From Colwellia piezophila ATCC BAA-637 (lineage in GTDB: Bacteria > Pseudomonadota > Gammaproteobacteria > Enterobacterales > Alteromonadaceae), in the NCBI RefSeq assembly GCF_000378625.1, contig NZ_KB905160.1, forward strand, positions 662,952 through 726,951: a DNA stretch of 64,000 bases, written 5' to 3'. The translations under genes and the position numbers were made by a program. Shown one piece after another: positions 52,537 through 61,475 of the stretch. The notes beneath the pieces were generated by a model that saw nothing but the letters and a program-made list of their open reading frames with translations, was not told the DNA's origin and did not search any database. Position 1 is the first letter of the stretch; the number at the start of each line of letters is the position of its first letter.

Positions 52537-54687
52537 ATGAAAGAATCCATGCACCAATTTTTAGCTTTAACCTCTCCAGGTATTGAAGTTTTACTGTTCG
52601 ATGAAATAAAAAACCTCGGCGCAGACCGTGTTGTACAAAAACCAGAAGGCGTTTATTTTCAAGCTTCTTTAGCGTTAGGCTATAAGATTTCGCTTTGGAC
52701 TCGTCTTGCTACGCGTATCATGCTTAAATTAGGTGAGGGTGAAGCGAAAGATAAAGACGAATTGTTTAAAGCAGCAAGCTCAATTAATTGGCCTGATATT
52801 TTTAATTCAACAACAACCTTTGCCATAGACTTTGTTGGCTACAGTGAAGAAATCCGTAATAGCCAGTTTGGTGGCTTAACGATTAAAGATGCGATAGTTG
52901 ATCAGTTTAGAGAGCAAGGTTATGAACGTCCTAATGTCGATAAAAAATCGCCACAAATTAGTTTTCAAGCGCGTTTACTAAGAGACCACATCCACATATT
53001 TCTTGATTTCTCTGGTCGAGGTTTATTCCAACGTGGTTATCGCGAGCACAGTGGTGCTGCACCGTTAAAAGAAAATTTAGCTGCCGCGCTTATAATACGT
53101 TCGGGTTGGTTAAACGATACCACTAAGCCATTGGTTGACCCTATGTGTGGCTCAGGCACCATTTTAATTGAAGCTGTTTCGATGGCAGCCAAACAAGCAC
53201 CGGCCCTTAATCGGGCATCATGGGGTTTTGAATCTTGGCTAACCCATGATAATGACATCTGGGAAGAGCAGTTAGCGAGAGCCATAGAAAGTTCTGAACA
53301 ATCCCTAGCTACGCTTAAAGGCGTTAAAGTATTTGGCGTTGATATTGATTCTCGGGTATTAAGGACGGCACAACAAAATGCCCGTAATGCGCATTTACAG
53401 CAATATATTGAGTTCTCCTGTAAAAATACCAACGATATGAATAACACCTTTGGCGGGCCGGGTACCGTGTTATTTAACCCTCCTTATGGTGAACGTATTG
53501 GTGAGTTACCTGAGCTAGTAGAAAACTTTGTTTTGTTTGGTCAAAAACTTAAAACGCAGTTTATGGATTGGCGAGTGGCCATATTAACCGCGAACATAGA
53601 TTTACTCGCTATGTTGAAACTGTCTAGCTTCAAGCGTTACAAATTTAAGAATGGCCCGTTAGATTGTCAATTAGCCTTGTATAATGTAGATGAAAAGCAA
53701 AGGGCTAAAGATGCGGTAAACCCGCAATCTGATTTTTCTGAGGAAGATAGCGCTTTTGCTAACCGCCTAAAGAAAAACCGTAAAAATTTAAAAGGCTGGT
53801 TAAAATCAAATGAGATTGAAGCCTATCGTTTATATGACGGTGATATTCCTGAATATAATGCAGCTGTTGATATTTATGGTGAGTATTTAGTTATACAAGA
53901 ATATGCCGCACCAAAAACGATTGATGAACAAAAAGCCAAGAAACGTCTACAAGAAATTATTTATTGGGCACCTAAAGTATTAGGTATTCCAACGGATAAA
54001 GTTGTGTTGAAAACGCGCGCTAAGCAAAAGGGCAGCAATCAATATCAACGTTTAGACAAGTCGAAGCAATCTCTTACTATTAATGAACATGGTGCCAAGT
54101 TTAAGATTAATTTATGGGATTACCTCGATACCGGTTTATTTTTAGATCATCGTAAAACGCGTCAGATAGTGGCGAAAAAATCTCAAGGTAAGTCATTACT
54201 TAATTTGTTTGCCTATACCGGCTCGGTTTCAGTACAGGCTGCTGTACATGGTGCGTTATCAGTGACCACGATTGATATGTCAAAGACTTACCTTAGTTGG
54301 GCACAAGATAATTTTGCTTTGAATAAATTAAGCGGCCATAAATATGAATTTATTCAAGCAGACTGTTTAGACTGGTTGAAAAAGAACACTCATAAATTTG
54401 ATGTGATTTTTATTGATCCACCAACCTTCTCAAATTCTAAACGTATGGAAGATAGCTTTGATGTCCAGCGAGATCACGTGGCGTTATTAGACGATGCATT
54501 GAAGTCACTCAATAGAGGTGGCGAAATATTTTTCACTAATAACAAGCGTAATTTCAAAATTGATTTTGATGCGTTAGATAAATTGGGTTTAAGTGCAGAG
54601 GCCATGTCAGAGGTTACTCGTGATAAAGATTTTGCCCGTAATAAGCATATTCATAACAGCTGGTCTATTAAGCGCAAAGCTACCTAA
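52537..54687 (+). CDS. rlmL: 23S rRNA (guanine) methyltransferase RlmKL
   Basis: A 716-residue bifunctional enzyme that makes m2G2445 and m7G2069 of 23S rRNA. The N-terminal half contains a THUMP region (about 45-155) and a Rossmann methyltransferase with the target motif NPPYGERIG. The C-terminal half is the RlmK domain, with LLNLFAYTGSVSVQAAVHGA near residue 550 and FIDPPTFSNSKRM. It has the full length and both active motifs. The synteny rlmL-(grx)-uup-...-rmf-fabA is the one seen in E. coli. The ATG has an upstream CCGGAAA site and a conserved start region (FLALTSPGIE). Confidence 0.95.
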   Translation: MKESMHQFLALTSPGIEVLLFDEIKNLGADRVVQKPEGVYFQASLALGYKISLWTRLATRIMLKLGEGEAKDKDELFKAASSINWPDIFNSTTTFAIDFVGYSEEIRNSQFGGLTIKDAIVDQFREQGYERPNVDKKSPQISFQARLLRDHIHIFLDFSGRGLFQRGYREHSGAAPLKENLAAALIIRSGWLNDTTKPLVDPMCGSGTILIEAVSMAAKQAPALNRASWGFESWLTHDNDIWEEQLARAIESSEQSLATLKGVKVFGVDIDSRVLRTAQQNARNAHLQQYIEFSCKNTNDMNNTFGGPGTVLFNPPYGERIGELPELVENFVLFGQKLKTQFMDWRVAILTANIDLLAMLKLSSFKRYKFKNGPLDCQLALYNVDEKQRAKDAVNPQSDFSEEDSAFANRLKKNRKNLKGWLKSNEIEAYRLYDGDIPEYNAAVDIYGEYLVIQEYAAPKTIDEQKAKKRLQEIIYWAPKVLGIPTDKVVLKTRAKQKGSNQYQRLDKSKQSLTINEHGAKFKINLWDYLDTGLFLDHRKTRQIVAKKSQGKSLLNLFAYTGSVSVQAAVHGALSVTTIDMSKTYLSWAQDNFALNKLSGHKYEFIQADCLDWLKKNTHKFDVIFIDPPTFSNSKRMEDSFDVQRDHVALLDDALKSLNRGGEIFFTNNKRNFKIDFDALDKLGLSAEAMSEVTRDKDFARNKHIHNSWSIKRKAT

Positions 54688-54690
54688 GTA

Positions 54691-54954
54691 ATGAATAAAT
54701 ATAATTTATATGGCAGCGAAGGCTGTCATTTATGTGAGCAGGCTTTGGCTATTTGTTTGGCTGTACTACCAAGAGCACAGCTCACTGAAATTGATATTAT
54801 AGAAAACGAACGTGTTGCTCATGAAGAGCAAACATTGGTTGAATTGTATGGTGTACATATTCCCGTACTGGAAAAGCTAGCGCAAGACAGCAGCAAAAAC
54901 ATTAAGTTGTTTTGGCCTTTTACCCAAACACAAGTTGAGCAATTCAGCCTGTAG
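54691..54954 (+). CDS. Glutaredoxin-like protein (DUF836)
   Basis: An 87-residue thioredoxin-fold protein. NLYGSEGCHLCEQAL carries the CxxC active site at residues 13-16, and IPVLEKL supplies the cis-Pro. It lies between rlmL and uup, starting 3 bases after the rlmL stop, as in many gammaproteobacteria. The partner substrate is unknown. Confidence 0.88.
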   Translation: MNKYNLYGSEGCHLCEQALAICLAVLPRAQLTEIDIIENERVAHEEQTLVELYGVHIPVLEKLAQDSSKNIKLFWPFTQTQVEQFSL

Positions 54955-54980
54955 CAATAATTAGTAAATTATTAGCTAAT

Positions 54981-55020
54981 TATTAGAATTTATTAGAATT
55001 TATTAGAATTTATTAGAAGT
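54981..55020. repeat. 10-bp tandem repeat before uup
   Basis: TATTAGAATT repeats three times exactly and a fourth time as TATTAGAAGT, ending 11 bases before the uup ATG. The last unit contributes the AAGAAG ribosome-binding region. Confidence 0.9.
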
Positions 55021-55031
55021 TAAGAAGAATT

Positions 55032-56957
55032 ATGGAATTATTAAGAATAGCCAATGGTGAGCTTGCCTTCGGCGAAGATAAAATATTAGATAAAGCAGAG
55101 TTAAGTATACAAACGGGCGAACGTATTTGTTTAGTTGGTCGCAATGGTGCCGGTAAGTCTACTTTAATGAAGATATTAATGGGCAAGCAAGGTCTAGACG
55201 ATGGTCAGATTTTAAAGTCTAGTACCATGAAAATGTCTATGTTAGAGCAAGATCCACCAGAATCGTCTGAAATCAGTGTCTTTGATTTTGTTGCTGAAGG
55301 GGTAAAAGAAAACGCCGAACTTATCCGTCGTTATCACGCCTTAATTCACTTGATTGGCGAAGACCCAAGTGACAAAAACCTCAACAAGTTAGCAAACGTG
55401 CAAGAAGAGCTTGAAAAAGCCAATGCTTGGCTAGACGAACAGCGCATTGATCAAGCCATGACTACGTTATCGTTAGATCCAGATGCTAGAATTTGCGACT
55501 TATCGGGTGGTTGGTTACGTAAAGTAGCGTTGGCTAAAGCATTAGTTACTAGCCCTGATATTTTATTACTTGATGAGCCAACTAACCATTTGGATATTGA
55601 AAGTGTTTTATGGTTGGAGAAGTTTTTAAAAGACTTTGCCGGCACTATCATATTTATTAGCCATGACAGGGCGTTTATTCGTGGCTTATCTACTCGTATT
55701 TTAGATCTTGATCGTGGTAAATTGAAAAGCTACCCTGGTAATTATGATTTATATATCGAGCAAAAGCAGCATGATTTACAAGTAGAAATGCAGCAAAACG
55801 CTTTATTTGATAAAAAACTAGCCGAAGAAGAAGTGTGGATACGTCAAGGGGTTAAAGCCCGACGTACCCGTAATGAAGGTCGTGTTCGCTCTCTAGAAAA
55901 ATTACGTAAAGAACGTACCGACCGTCGTGATGTGCGTAACCAAAACACCATGAATATTACTCAAGGTGATCGTTCTGGTAAGTTGGTCTTTGAAGCTGAA
56001 GACGTCACAGTTGCCTTTGGTGATAACGTTGTTATTGAAAACCTCAATCTACTTATTACGCGTAATGATAGGTTAGCGTTTATAGGGGCTAACGGTACCG
56101 GTAAATCAACCTTGATTAAACTTATCATGGAAACTCAAGCGGCAACCAGTGGTAAAATGCGCTCAGGTGTTAATCTAGAAATCGCTTACTTTGATCAGCA
56201 TCGCGAAGCCCTTGATTTAAATCAAACCGTGCAAGAAATTGTCGGTGAAGGTAAACAAGAGGTGATGGTTAATGGTAGATCTCGCCATGTATTAGGTTAT
56301 CTACAAGACTTCTTATTCAGTCCTAAAAGAGCTCGTACTCCGGTTAGAGCGTTATCAGGTGGCGAGAAGAATAGATTATTACTGGCGCGATTATTTTTAC
56401 GTCCAAGTAACTTACTTATTCTCGATGAGCCGACCAACGATCTTGATATTGAAACTTTAGAGTTGCTTGAAGAAGTTGTTGCAAATTATGCTGGAACCGT
56501 TATTTTAGTGAGCCATGATCGTGATTTCGTCAATAACTGTGTGAATACTTGTTTGTATTTTGATGGTACAGGGCAGGTAAATCAGATTGTTGGTGGTTAT
56601 GATGATGTTGATGATTACCTTGCGCTTAAAGAAACACAACGTCAAAGTATGGCCGAAGGCGCTCAGCAGAAAAACAAAGAAACTGAAGACAAAAGTAAGC
56701 AAGCGCAGAATACTGCCACAGAGTCTGTGACTAATAAGAAAAAGTTATCTTTTAAAGAGGCGCGTGAACTTGAAGCGCTGCCTGAAAAAATTGATGAATT
56801 AGAAAATTCGATTAATGAATTACAAGCACAAGTCAATGATGCGGACTTTTTCAGTCAAGAAGAAAAAATAACACAAAAAGTTTTGAACCAGCTGGCAGAA
56901 ATAGAGTCGAACCTTGAAGCTGTCTATGCCAGATGGCAAGAGTTAGATGAGCAATAA
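55032..56957 (+). CDS. uup: ABC-F ATPase Uup
   Basis: A 641-residue soluble ABC-F protein with two nucleotide-binding domains and no membrane helix. The first Walker A is GRNGAGKST (near 36) with signature LSGGWLRKVALAKAL and LLLDEPTNHLDIES. The second is GANGTGKST (near 353) with LSGGEKNRLLLARLF and LILDEPTNDLDIETL. The charged linker and the C-terminal coiled coil (about 560-640, ending WQELDEQ) are the Uup DNA/ribosome-binding tail. Uup limits transposon excision and acts on stalled ribosomes. Gene order with rlmL matches E. coli. Confidence 0.95.
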   Translation: MELLRIANGELAFGEDKILDKAELSIQTGERICLVGRNGAGKSTLMKILMGKQGLDDGQILKSSTMKMSMLEQDPPESSEISVFDFVAEGVKENAELIRRYHALIHLIGEDPSDKNLNKLANVQEELEKANAWLDEQRIDQAMTTLSLDPDARICDLSGGWLRKVALAKALVTSPDILLLDEPTNHLDIESVLWLEKFLKDFAGTIIFISHDRAFIRGLSTRILDLDRGKLKSYPGNYDLYIEQKQHDLQVEMQQNALFDKKLAEEEVWIRQGVKARRTRNEGRVRSLEKLRKERTDRRDVRNQNTMNITQGDRSGKLVFEAEDVTVAFGDNVVIENLNLLITRNDRLAFIGANGTGKSTLIKLIMETQAATSGKMRSGVNLEIAYFDQHREALDLNQTVQEIVGEGKQEVMVNGRSRHVLGYLQDFLFSPKRARTPVRALSGGEKNRLLLARLFLRPSNLLILDEPTNDLDIETLELLEEVVANYAGTVILVSHDRDFVNNCVNTCLYFDGTGQVNQIVGGYDDVDDYLALKETQRQSMAEGAQQKNKETEDKSKQAQNTATESVTNKKKLSFKEARELEALPEKIDELENSINELQAQVNDADFFSQEEKITQKVLNQLAEIESNLEAVYARWQELDEQ

Positions 56958-57152
56958 CATTGCATTAGTGAAGCCGTTACAAAACAATAGCAAAAGAATA
57001 CTTTAAAGCATTGGCCATTCGTTTAAGCTACCGCGTCATTGCGTTAAAGTATTGTCTTTAATATAGACTTAATAATAATAGTATTTGATTTGTTTTATTT
57101 TAAATAACTAAAACGAGTTAAAGCGAACAACCATAAAGAGTAATCAAGTAGA

Positions 57153-58994
57153 ATGAAGTCATTTGCAAAAAATATACTCGCGTTAGGAGTGACTAGTGCT
57201 TTAAGCCTTAGCGCTATTAATTATAGCCATGCCGCTACTTATGAAGTCATTGAAGTTGATAAAGAAGCTATTGGATATACTTATGGCGGTAAGCTAAATA
57301 TCAATGGTTTAATAGCGGTTTCAGGAGCGAACTCTTTTAACTTTCCTGTGCAATTTGACTACCTGAATGATAATGATTTTAATCAAATCCAATATAATGC
57401 TCAGGTCGGCCATGATTATTATTTTGGCCTTGAGCCGATTGAAGACTTTGATGCCTTAAAAGCGGGTGATCCTACCGCCAATGACCTAGCGTGGTCAAAG
57501 ATGTACCTGCAAGGTATGAATGACAATGGTAACTTAAATCCATATTATGAATATCAAATGGTTGCTGATAAAGCTGCCCTAGTTAACTTCGGTGCGGGTA
57601 GTCAATCAGTAGAGTTATGCGTATTTGATACGGATTTTAGCGGCAGTCCTTGTACGGGGGTATTAACCCGATCAACCGATGATGCTGTTAAAGGTATTAG
57701 CGACAGTAACGTTATTTTTGGTACCGCAACGGCTGCTTACTTACCGATAACCAATCCAGACTTTACTGACAGCGCTGGGGAACTTCGTGATTTTTGGTTA
57801 CGTGCACATGGCCAACGCGGTTTTTACTCCCTAGATAATGGCGCAACTATCTTGCCCCTAACGCCAATCTACTCTGAATATGGCGGTGGTATTTCAGCGT
57901 TATTTGATATGAATGATACCAACACTGCGGTTGGTTATAGCAGTTACAAGTTAAGTGAAGGCCGAGAAGAAGATATCCTCGATCCTGCGTTAGGTTGTGT
58001 AGAGCCAAATAGGTTTAATGTACCTTATGACATATGTATACAGGATCACCAAGCCGGTATGTACCATATTCAGGCATTTAAGGCGACGATATCAGCGACA
58101 GGTGAGTTAGAAAATACTGAAGGGCTTGGCTTATTAGTCACGCCACATGCCGATGACAAACGAGGTTTCTCTAGTCAAGCACTAGCCGTTAATAACAATG
58201 GCGTTGCGGTGGGTTATTCTCATGGCTGGAATAACCCTGATGTTGGTGAACCTGTAGTAAATGAACGAATGTCTGGCTCCTATGCGGTTATTTTTAAAGA
58301 GGATGCTGAAGGTAATAAGCAGGTATTTGACTTTAATCGAGAAGTTTATTTGCCAAACTATAGTACTATTTTTTCATTCTCTCGTGCTCATGATATTAAC
58401 GATAGTGGCTTAGTGGTGGGTTATACTCACAACACTGAATCCGGGGTGAAAAAGCTATTTTATGTTGATACTAATGTTCCTGATAGTGAAATGGAAATGA
58501 TCATGCCAAAGGACTTTTTCAATACTTCAATAAGTTCTGCAGCTGCGGTTAATAGCGCTGGCGTTATTGTTGGTAAAGCAGAAGTTGATACGCATAATGC
58601 GAGCCCTCAAAATCCACGCCGTACGGTCGGCTTTCTCTATGACACCGCAAGTGATACACCAGAGATGATTAATCTGAATGATTTATTAACCTGTAACTCA
58701 GCTTATGATGTTTTAGAAGCCAATGATATTAACGATGAAGGCCAGATATCAGCTACTGCAATAGTTAAATCTAAAAGCTATGATGCCTTAGGTGAGCCAA
58801 TACTGGATGATAGTGGTAACCCGGTAATGATTGATGTTGCTCGTGCGGTATTACTTAACCCTATTGCTGGTGAAGTTGACGACTGTGGCTCTGAAGAAGA
58901 TAAAGTAGAAAGACAAGGGGCTAGTTTTAATGGTTTTGTCTTACTGTCACTATTGGCTTTGTTCGGTATTCGACGTAAAAAAGCTAATCGCTAA
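57153..58994 (+). CDS. DUF3466 exported protein with GlyGly-CTERM-like sorting tail
   Basis: A 613-residue protein. The signal peptide covers about residues 1-26 (ending SHAATYE). Repeats resembling those of DUF3466 appear through the body: AVNNNGVAVGYSHGW, DINDSGLVVGYTHNT and AVNSAGVIVGKAEV recur as HAF-like units. The C-terminus is GASFNGFVLLSLLALFGIRR followed by KKANR, the layout (small residues, hydrophobic helix, basic cluster) of GlyGly-CTERM/PEP-CTERM sorting signals that rhombosortases cut. The mature protein would be outer-membrane or surface-bound. It occupies the position of pqiABC in E. coli order. No enzyme motif is visible. Confidence 0.85.
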   Translation: MKSFAKNILALGVTSALSLSAINYSHAATYEVIEVDKEAIGYTYGGKLNINGLIAVSGANSFNFPVQFDYLNDNDFNQIQYNAQVGHDYYFGLEPIEDFDALKAGDPTANDLAWSKMYLQGMNDNGNLNPYYEYQMVADKAALVNFGAGSQSVELCVFDTDFSGSPCTGVLTRSTDDAVKGISDSNVIFGTATAAYLPITNPDFTDSAGELRDFWLRAHGQRGFYSLDNGATILPLTPIYSEYGGGISALFDMNDTNTAVGYSSYKLSEGREEDILDPALGCVEPNRFNVPYDICIQDHQAGMYHIQAFKATISATGELENTEGLGLLVTPHADDKRGFSSQALAVNNNGVAVGYSHGWNNPDVGEPVVNERMSGSYAVIFKEDAEGNKQVFDFNREVYLPNYSTIFSFSRAHDINDSGLVVGYTHNTESGVKKLFYVDTNVPDSEMEMIMPKDFFNTSISSAAAVNSAGVIVGKAEVDTHNASPQNPRRTVGFLYDTASDTPEMINLNDLLTCNSAYDVLEANDINDEGQISATAIVKSKSYDALGEPILDDSGNPVMIDVARAVLLNPIAGEVDDCGSEEDKVERQGASFNGFVLLSLLALFGIRRKKANR

Positions 58995-59028
58995 ATAGAT
59001 AATGGCTTAATCACTGATTATTAAGCAT

Positions 59029-59060
59029 AAAAAAAGCACTCATGAAGTGCTTTTTTTTTG
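59029..59060 (+). terminator. Terminator of the DUF3466 gene
   Basis: AAAAGCACTTCATG-type hairpin (stem AAGCACT / AGTGCTT) followed by nine T. It also isolates rmf from upstream transcription. Confidence 0.9.
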
Positions 59061-59224
59061 CTGGTATTTTAGTCAGAGAAAGTATTGATATTCAGCTTTC
59101 TTCAGCTATCATTAAAGTAGTTATACAGTATCAGTTGAATAGTTATTGAGTGTTGCGTGTTAAAACTGACTTATTACAACTGTTATTGGTATTCCGTTTG
59201 CGGATAACCAAGGAGCGTGTATTT

Positions 59225-59401
59225 ATGATGAAGCGGCAAAAACGCGATCGCCAAAATAGGGCACACACAAGAGGTTACCAAGCAGGTATATCTGGTCGTT
59301 CTAAGGAACATTGCCCGTACCAAAATGATGAAATAAAGTCACAATGGCTTGGCGGATGGCGAGAGGCCATAGAAGATAAACATCAAGGGCTGTTTAAATA
59401 A
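59225..59401 (+). CDS. rmf: Ribosome modulation factor
   Basis: A 58-residue protein that dimerises 70S ribosomes to 100S particles in stationary phase. KRQKRDRQNRAHTRGYQAGI, then SGRSKEHCPYQNDEIKSQWL, then GGWREAIED align directly with E. coli RMF. An open frame to 59150 adds 25 residues unlike any RMF, so I place the start at 59225, nine bases after AAGGAG; the adjacent ATG at 59228 is also possible. It is followed by fabA in the opposite direction, in the conserved rmf-fabA neighbourhood. Confidence 0.93.
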   Translation: MMKRQKRDRQNRAHTRGYQAGISGRSKEHCPYQNDEIKSQWLGGWREAIEDKHQGLFK

Positions 59402-59442
59402 ACAATTACTTGTTTTATCAACAACAGTTCAACCGTTATTTA

Positions 59443-59539
59443 TATCGAATATCGAATATCGAATATCGAATATAGAAAGAACAGAAAGAAAAGAACAGAA
59501 AGAACAGAAAAGAACAGAAAGAAAAGAACAGAAAGAAAG
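59443..59539. repeat. Microsatellites between rmf and fabA
   Basis: Four ATATCGA units (59443-59474) are followed by about 64 bases of purine-only AAGAACAGAAAG-type repeat (59476-59539). Both lie between convergent genes. Confidence 0.9.
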
Positions 59540-59557
59540 TATTGAAATTGATGTGTT

Positions 59558-59591
59558 AAAAAGCCCCGCAAATTGCAGGGCTTTTTTTTTA
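59558..59591. terminator. Bidirectional terminator between rmf and fabA
   Basis: The stem AAGCCCCGCA / TGCAGGGCTT (one mismatch) with a run of nine T on the right and AAAA on the left serves both convergent genes. Confidence 0.88.
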
Positions 59592-59629
59592 TAAATTTTA
59601 TTGCTTTGGCGATAAAATTTTAAGTCAGG

Positions 59630-60151
59630 TTAAAACTTACTGGTATCAGTAAACAATCCTACTTTAAGATCTTTTGCCGTATAGATTACACGACCATCTA
59701 CACTTACAGTACCGTCAGCAAGACCCATGTAAAGTCTACGCTTAATAACACGTTTAAAGTCAATTTTGAAAGTAACCTTTTTAGCCGTTGGTAATATTTG
59801 GCCAGTAAATTTCACTTCACCTACACCTAGAGCTCGCCCTTTACCTGGACCACCAGTCCAAGCTAAGAAAAATCCAACAAGTTGCCACATAGCATCTAAG
59901 CCTAAACAACCCGGCATTACCGGATCACCTTTAAAGTGACAATCAAAAAACCATAAGTCAGGAGTAATGTCTAATTCGGCTAAAATGTAACCTTTACCAT
60001 AGTCACCACCTTCTTCAGAGATAGTGACAATGCGATCCATCATTAACATGTTATCAGAAGGAAGTTGTGAGTTACCCTCACCAAATAATTCACCTGTGCC
60101 TGCTTTTACTAGATCTTCTTTACTGTATGAGTTTTGTTGTGGCATAGCCAT
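59630..60151 (-). CDS. fabA: 3-hydroxyacyl-[acyl-carrier-protein] dehydratase/isomerase FabA
   Basis: A 173-residue hot-dog-fold enzyme. It dehydrates 3-hydroxydecanoyl-ACP and isomerises the product to cis-3-decenoyl-ACP, the first step of unsaturated fatty acid synthesis. The active-site motif [19 protein letters not shown] puts His72 and Asp86 at the E. coli His70/Asp84 spacing. In a cold-adapted marine bacterium this branch is likely to matter for membrane fluidity. A FabR-like palindrome lies 40 bases upstream of the start. Confidence 0.97.
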   Translation of the reverse strand: MAMPQQNSYSKEDLVKAGTGELFGEGNSQLPSDNMLMMDRIVTISEEGGDYGKGYILAELDITPDLWFFDCHFKGDPVMPGCLGLDAMWQLVGFFLAWTGGPGKGRALGVGEVKFTGQILPTAKKVTFKIDFKRVIKRRLYMGLADGTVSVDGRVIYTAKDLKVGLFTDTSKF

Positions 60152-60191
60152 AATAGCTGATAATCCGATAATAAATTTTAGAGGGTTACTC

Positions 60192-60211
60192 TAGCGTACA
60201 CTTGTACACTA
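60192..60211. promoter_or_regulatory. FabR-like operator upstream of fabA
   Basis: TAGCGTACACTTGTACACTA is a 20-bp near-palindrome (one mismatched pair). It agrees in form with the AGCGTACA-nn-TGT pattern I recall for FabR, the repressor of fabA and fabB. It lies in the fabA promoter region. Confidence 0.7.
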
Positions 60212-60334
60212 AACAACTCGGAACAGTTAAAAATTTAAATTTATTTGTATTAAATCAAATTTTATTCTGACCTTGATTATGGCTTTGTTATACGTGACTA
60301 TAGGCTTTTAAAATGAAAATAAAATGAAAATAAG

Positions 60335-60640
60335 ATGAAAGAAGCTGAACAGGTTAATGACCAATCGTCTAAGCAAACCAGTGAACACCCCTTAAAAAAA
60401 GTTGCGATGAGCAATGCGGCAAAACAAAAGCGCTACCGAGATAAGCAAAAAGAGCGTGGCTTGCAGGAAATGCGTGGCTATTTGTCACCTGAGGCGAAGG
60501 AATGTTATCAGCTGATCAGCGAACAAACTAACTGGTCTGACAGTGTTATCTTAAGCAATGCGGTAAGGTTAACCTATGCAGCTTATAAAAATGGTCAAGT
60601 AGGGTTATTAAATAGCTGGCTTAAAAACAATAAGCTTTAG
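60335..60640 (+). CDS. Hypothetical protein, 101 aa, possible ribbon-helix-helix
   Basis: A small, basic, soluble protein. After a polar N-terminus, AAKQKRYRDKQKERGLQEMR leads to GYLSPEAKECYQLISEQTNW and LSNAVRLTYAAYKNG. The strand-helix-helix layout would fit a DNA-binding ribbon-helix-helix fold, a tentative reading. An in-frame ATG at residue 26 (MSNAAKQKR) could be the true start, because the first 25 residues look unstructured. It lies between fabA and uvrY with no operon partner. Confidence 0.6.
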   Translation: MKEAEQVNDQSSKQTSEHPLKKVAMSNAAKQKRYRDKQKERGLQEMRGYLSPEAKECYQLISEQTNWSDSVILSNAVRLTYAAYKNGQVGLLNSWLKNNKL

Positions 60641-60807
60641 TGCAGGCACTTACTCATAATTAACCCCAGTTAGCAAGTGCTTGTATAGTGTAGTTATTTA
60701 TCTTTAACAACGCTCTAACGTTAATGGAACTTCAGAATATTCCATTGAATATTCCTCGATTTCGCTATACTCTTGCAACCTCTCATATTTAATTAAGGTT
60801 ACCTTGC

Positions 60808-61452
60808 GTGATAAATGTTTTATTGGTTGATGATCATCACCTTGTTCGTGTTGGTATAAATAAGATTTTAACGAGCGTTAAAGGGCTATGTGTTATTGGC
60901 GAATGTGAAACAGGCGAAGAGGCCATTAAATTCTGTCGCCAGAGTGAGCCTGATGTGCTGCTCATGGATATGGACATGCCTGGTATGGGCGGTCTTGAAG
61001 CGACTAAAAAAATCTTACGCATGGCCCCTGATGTTAAAATAATTGTCTTAACTGCGCATTCCGAAGATCCGTTCCCAAGTAAAGTCATGCAAATGGGCGC
61101 AGCAGGCTACTTAACCAAAGACGCCGGTCCTGATGAAATGGTTACCGCTATCCGTGCTGTTCATAGTGGTAAACGTTACCTTCCTTCAGATATCGCACAG
61201 AAGATGGCATTAAGCCAGTTTAAATCAGCCGAAGAAAATCCTTTTAATAGCTTATCCGATCGTGAATTACAGATCATGATCATGATTACTCGTGGCGATA
61301 AAGTACCGGCAATATCTGAACACCTTAACTTAAGTAGTAAAACGATTAACAGTTACCGTTACCGTATGTTTGAAAAGCTTACTGTGAGTAACGATGTTGA
61401 GCTAACACACCTAGCCATTCGCCACGGCATGTTGAAAACTGAAAAGCTATAA
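60808..61452 (+). CDS. uvrY: Response regulator UvrY/GacA (GTG start)
   Basis: A 214-residue two-component response regulator. The receiver domain has the acidic pair Asp8/Asp9 and phospho-acceptor Asp54 (LLMDMDMPGM). The C-terminal LuxR-type helix-turn-helix is SLSDRELQIMIMITRGDKVP with LNLSSKTINSYRYRM. It partners with BarA-type kinases and controls csrB/csrC-type small RNAs. It is immediately followed by uvrC, the order conserved in gammaproteobacteria. The start is GTG with AAGG upstream. Confidence 0.94.
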   Translation: MINVLLVDDHHLVRVGINKILTSVKGLCVIGECETGEEAIKFCRQSEPDVLLMDMDMPGMGGLEATKKILRMAPDVKIIVLTAHSEDPFPSKVMQMGAAGYLTKDAGPDEMVTAIRAVHSGKRYLPSDIAQKMALSQFKSAEENPFNSLSDRELQIMIMITRGDKVPAISEHLNLSSKTINSYRYRMFEKLTVSNDVELTHLAIRHGMLKTEKL

Positions 61453-61475
61453 CTCTCTTAAGAATTACCGCCTCA

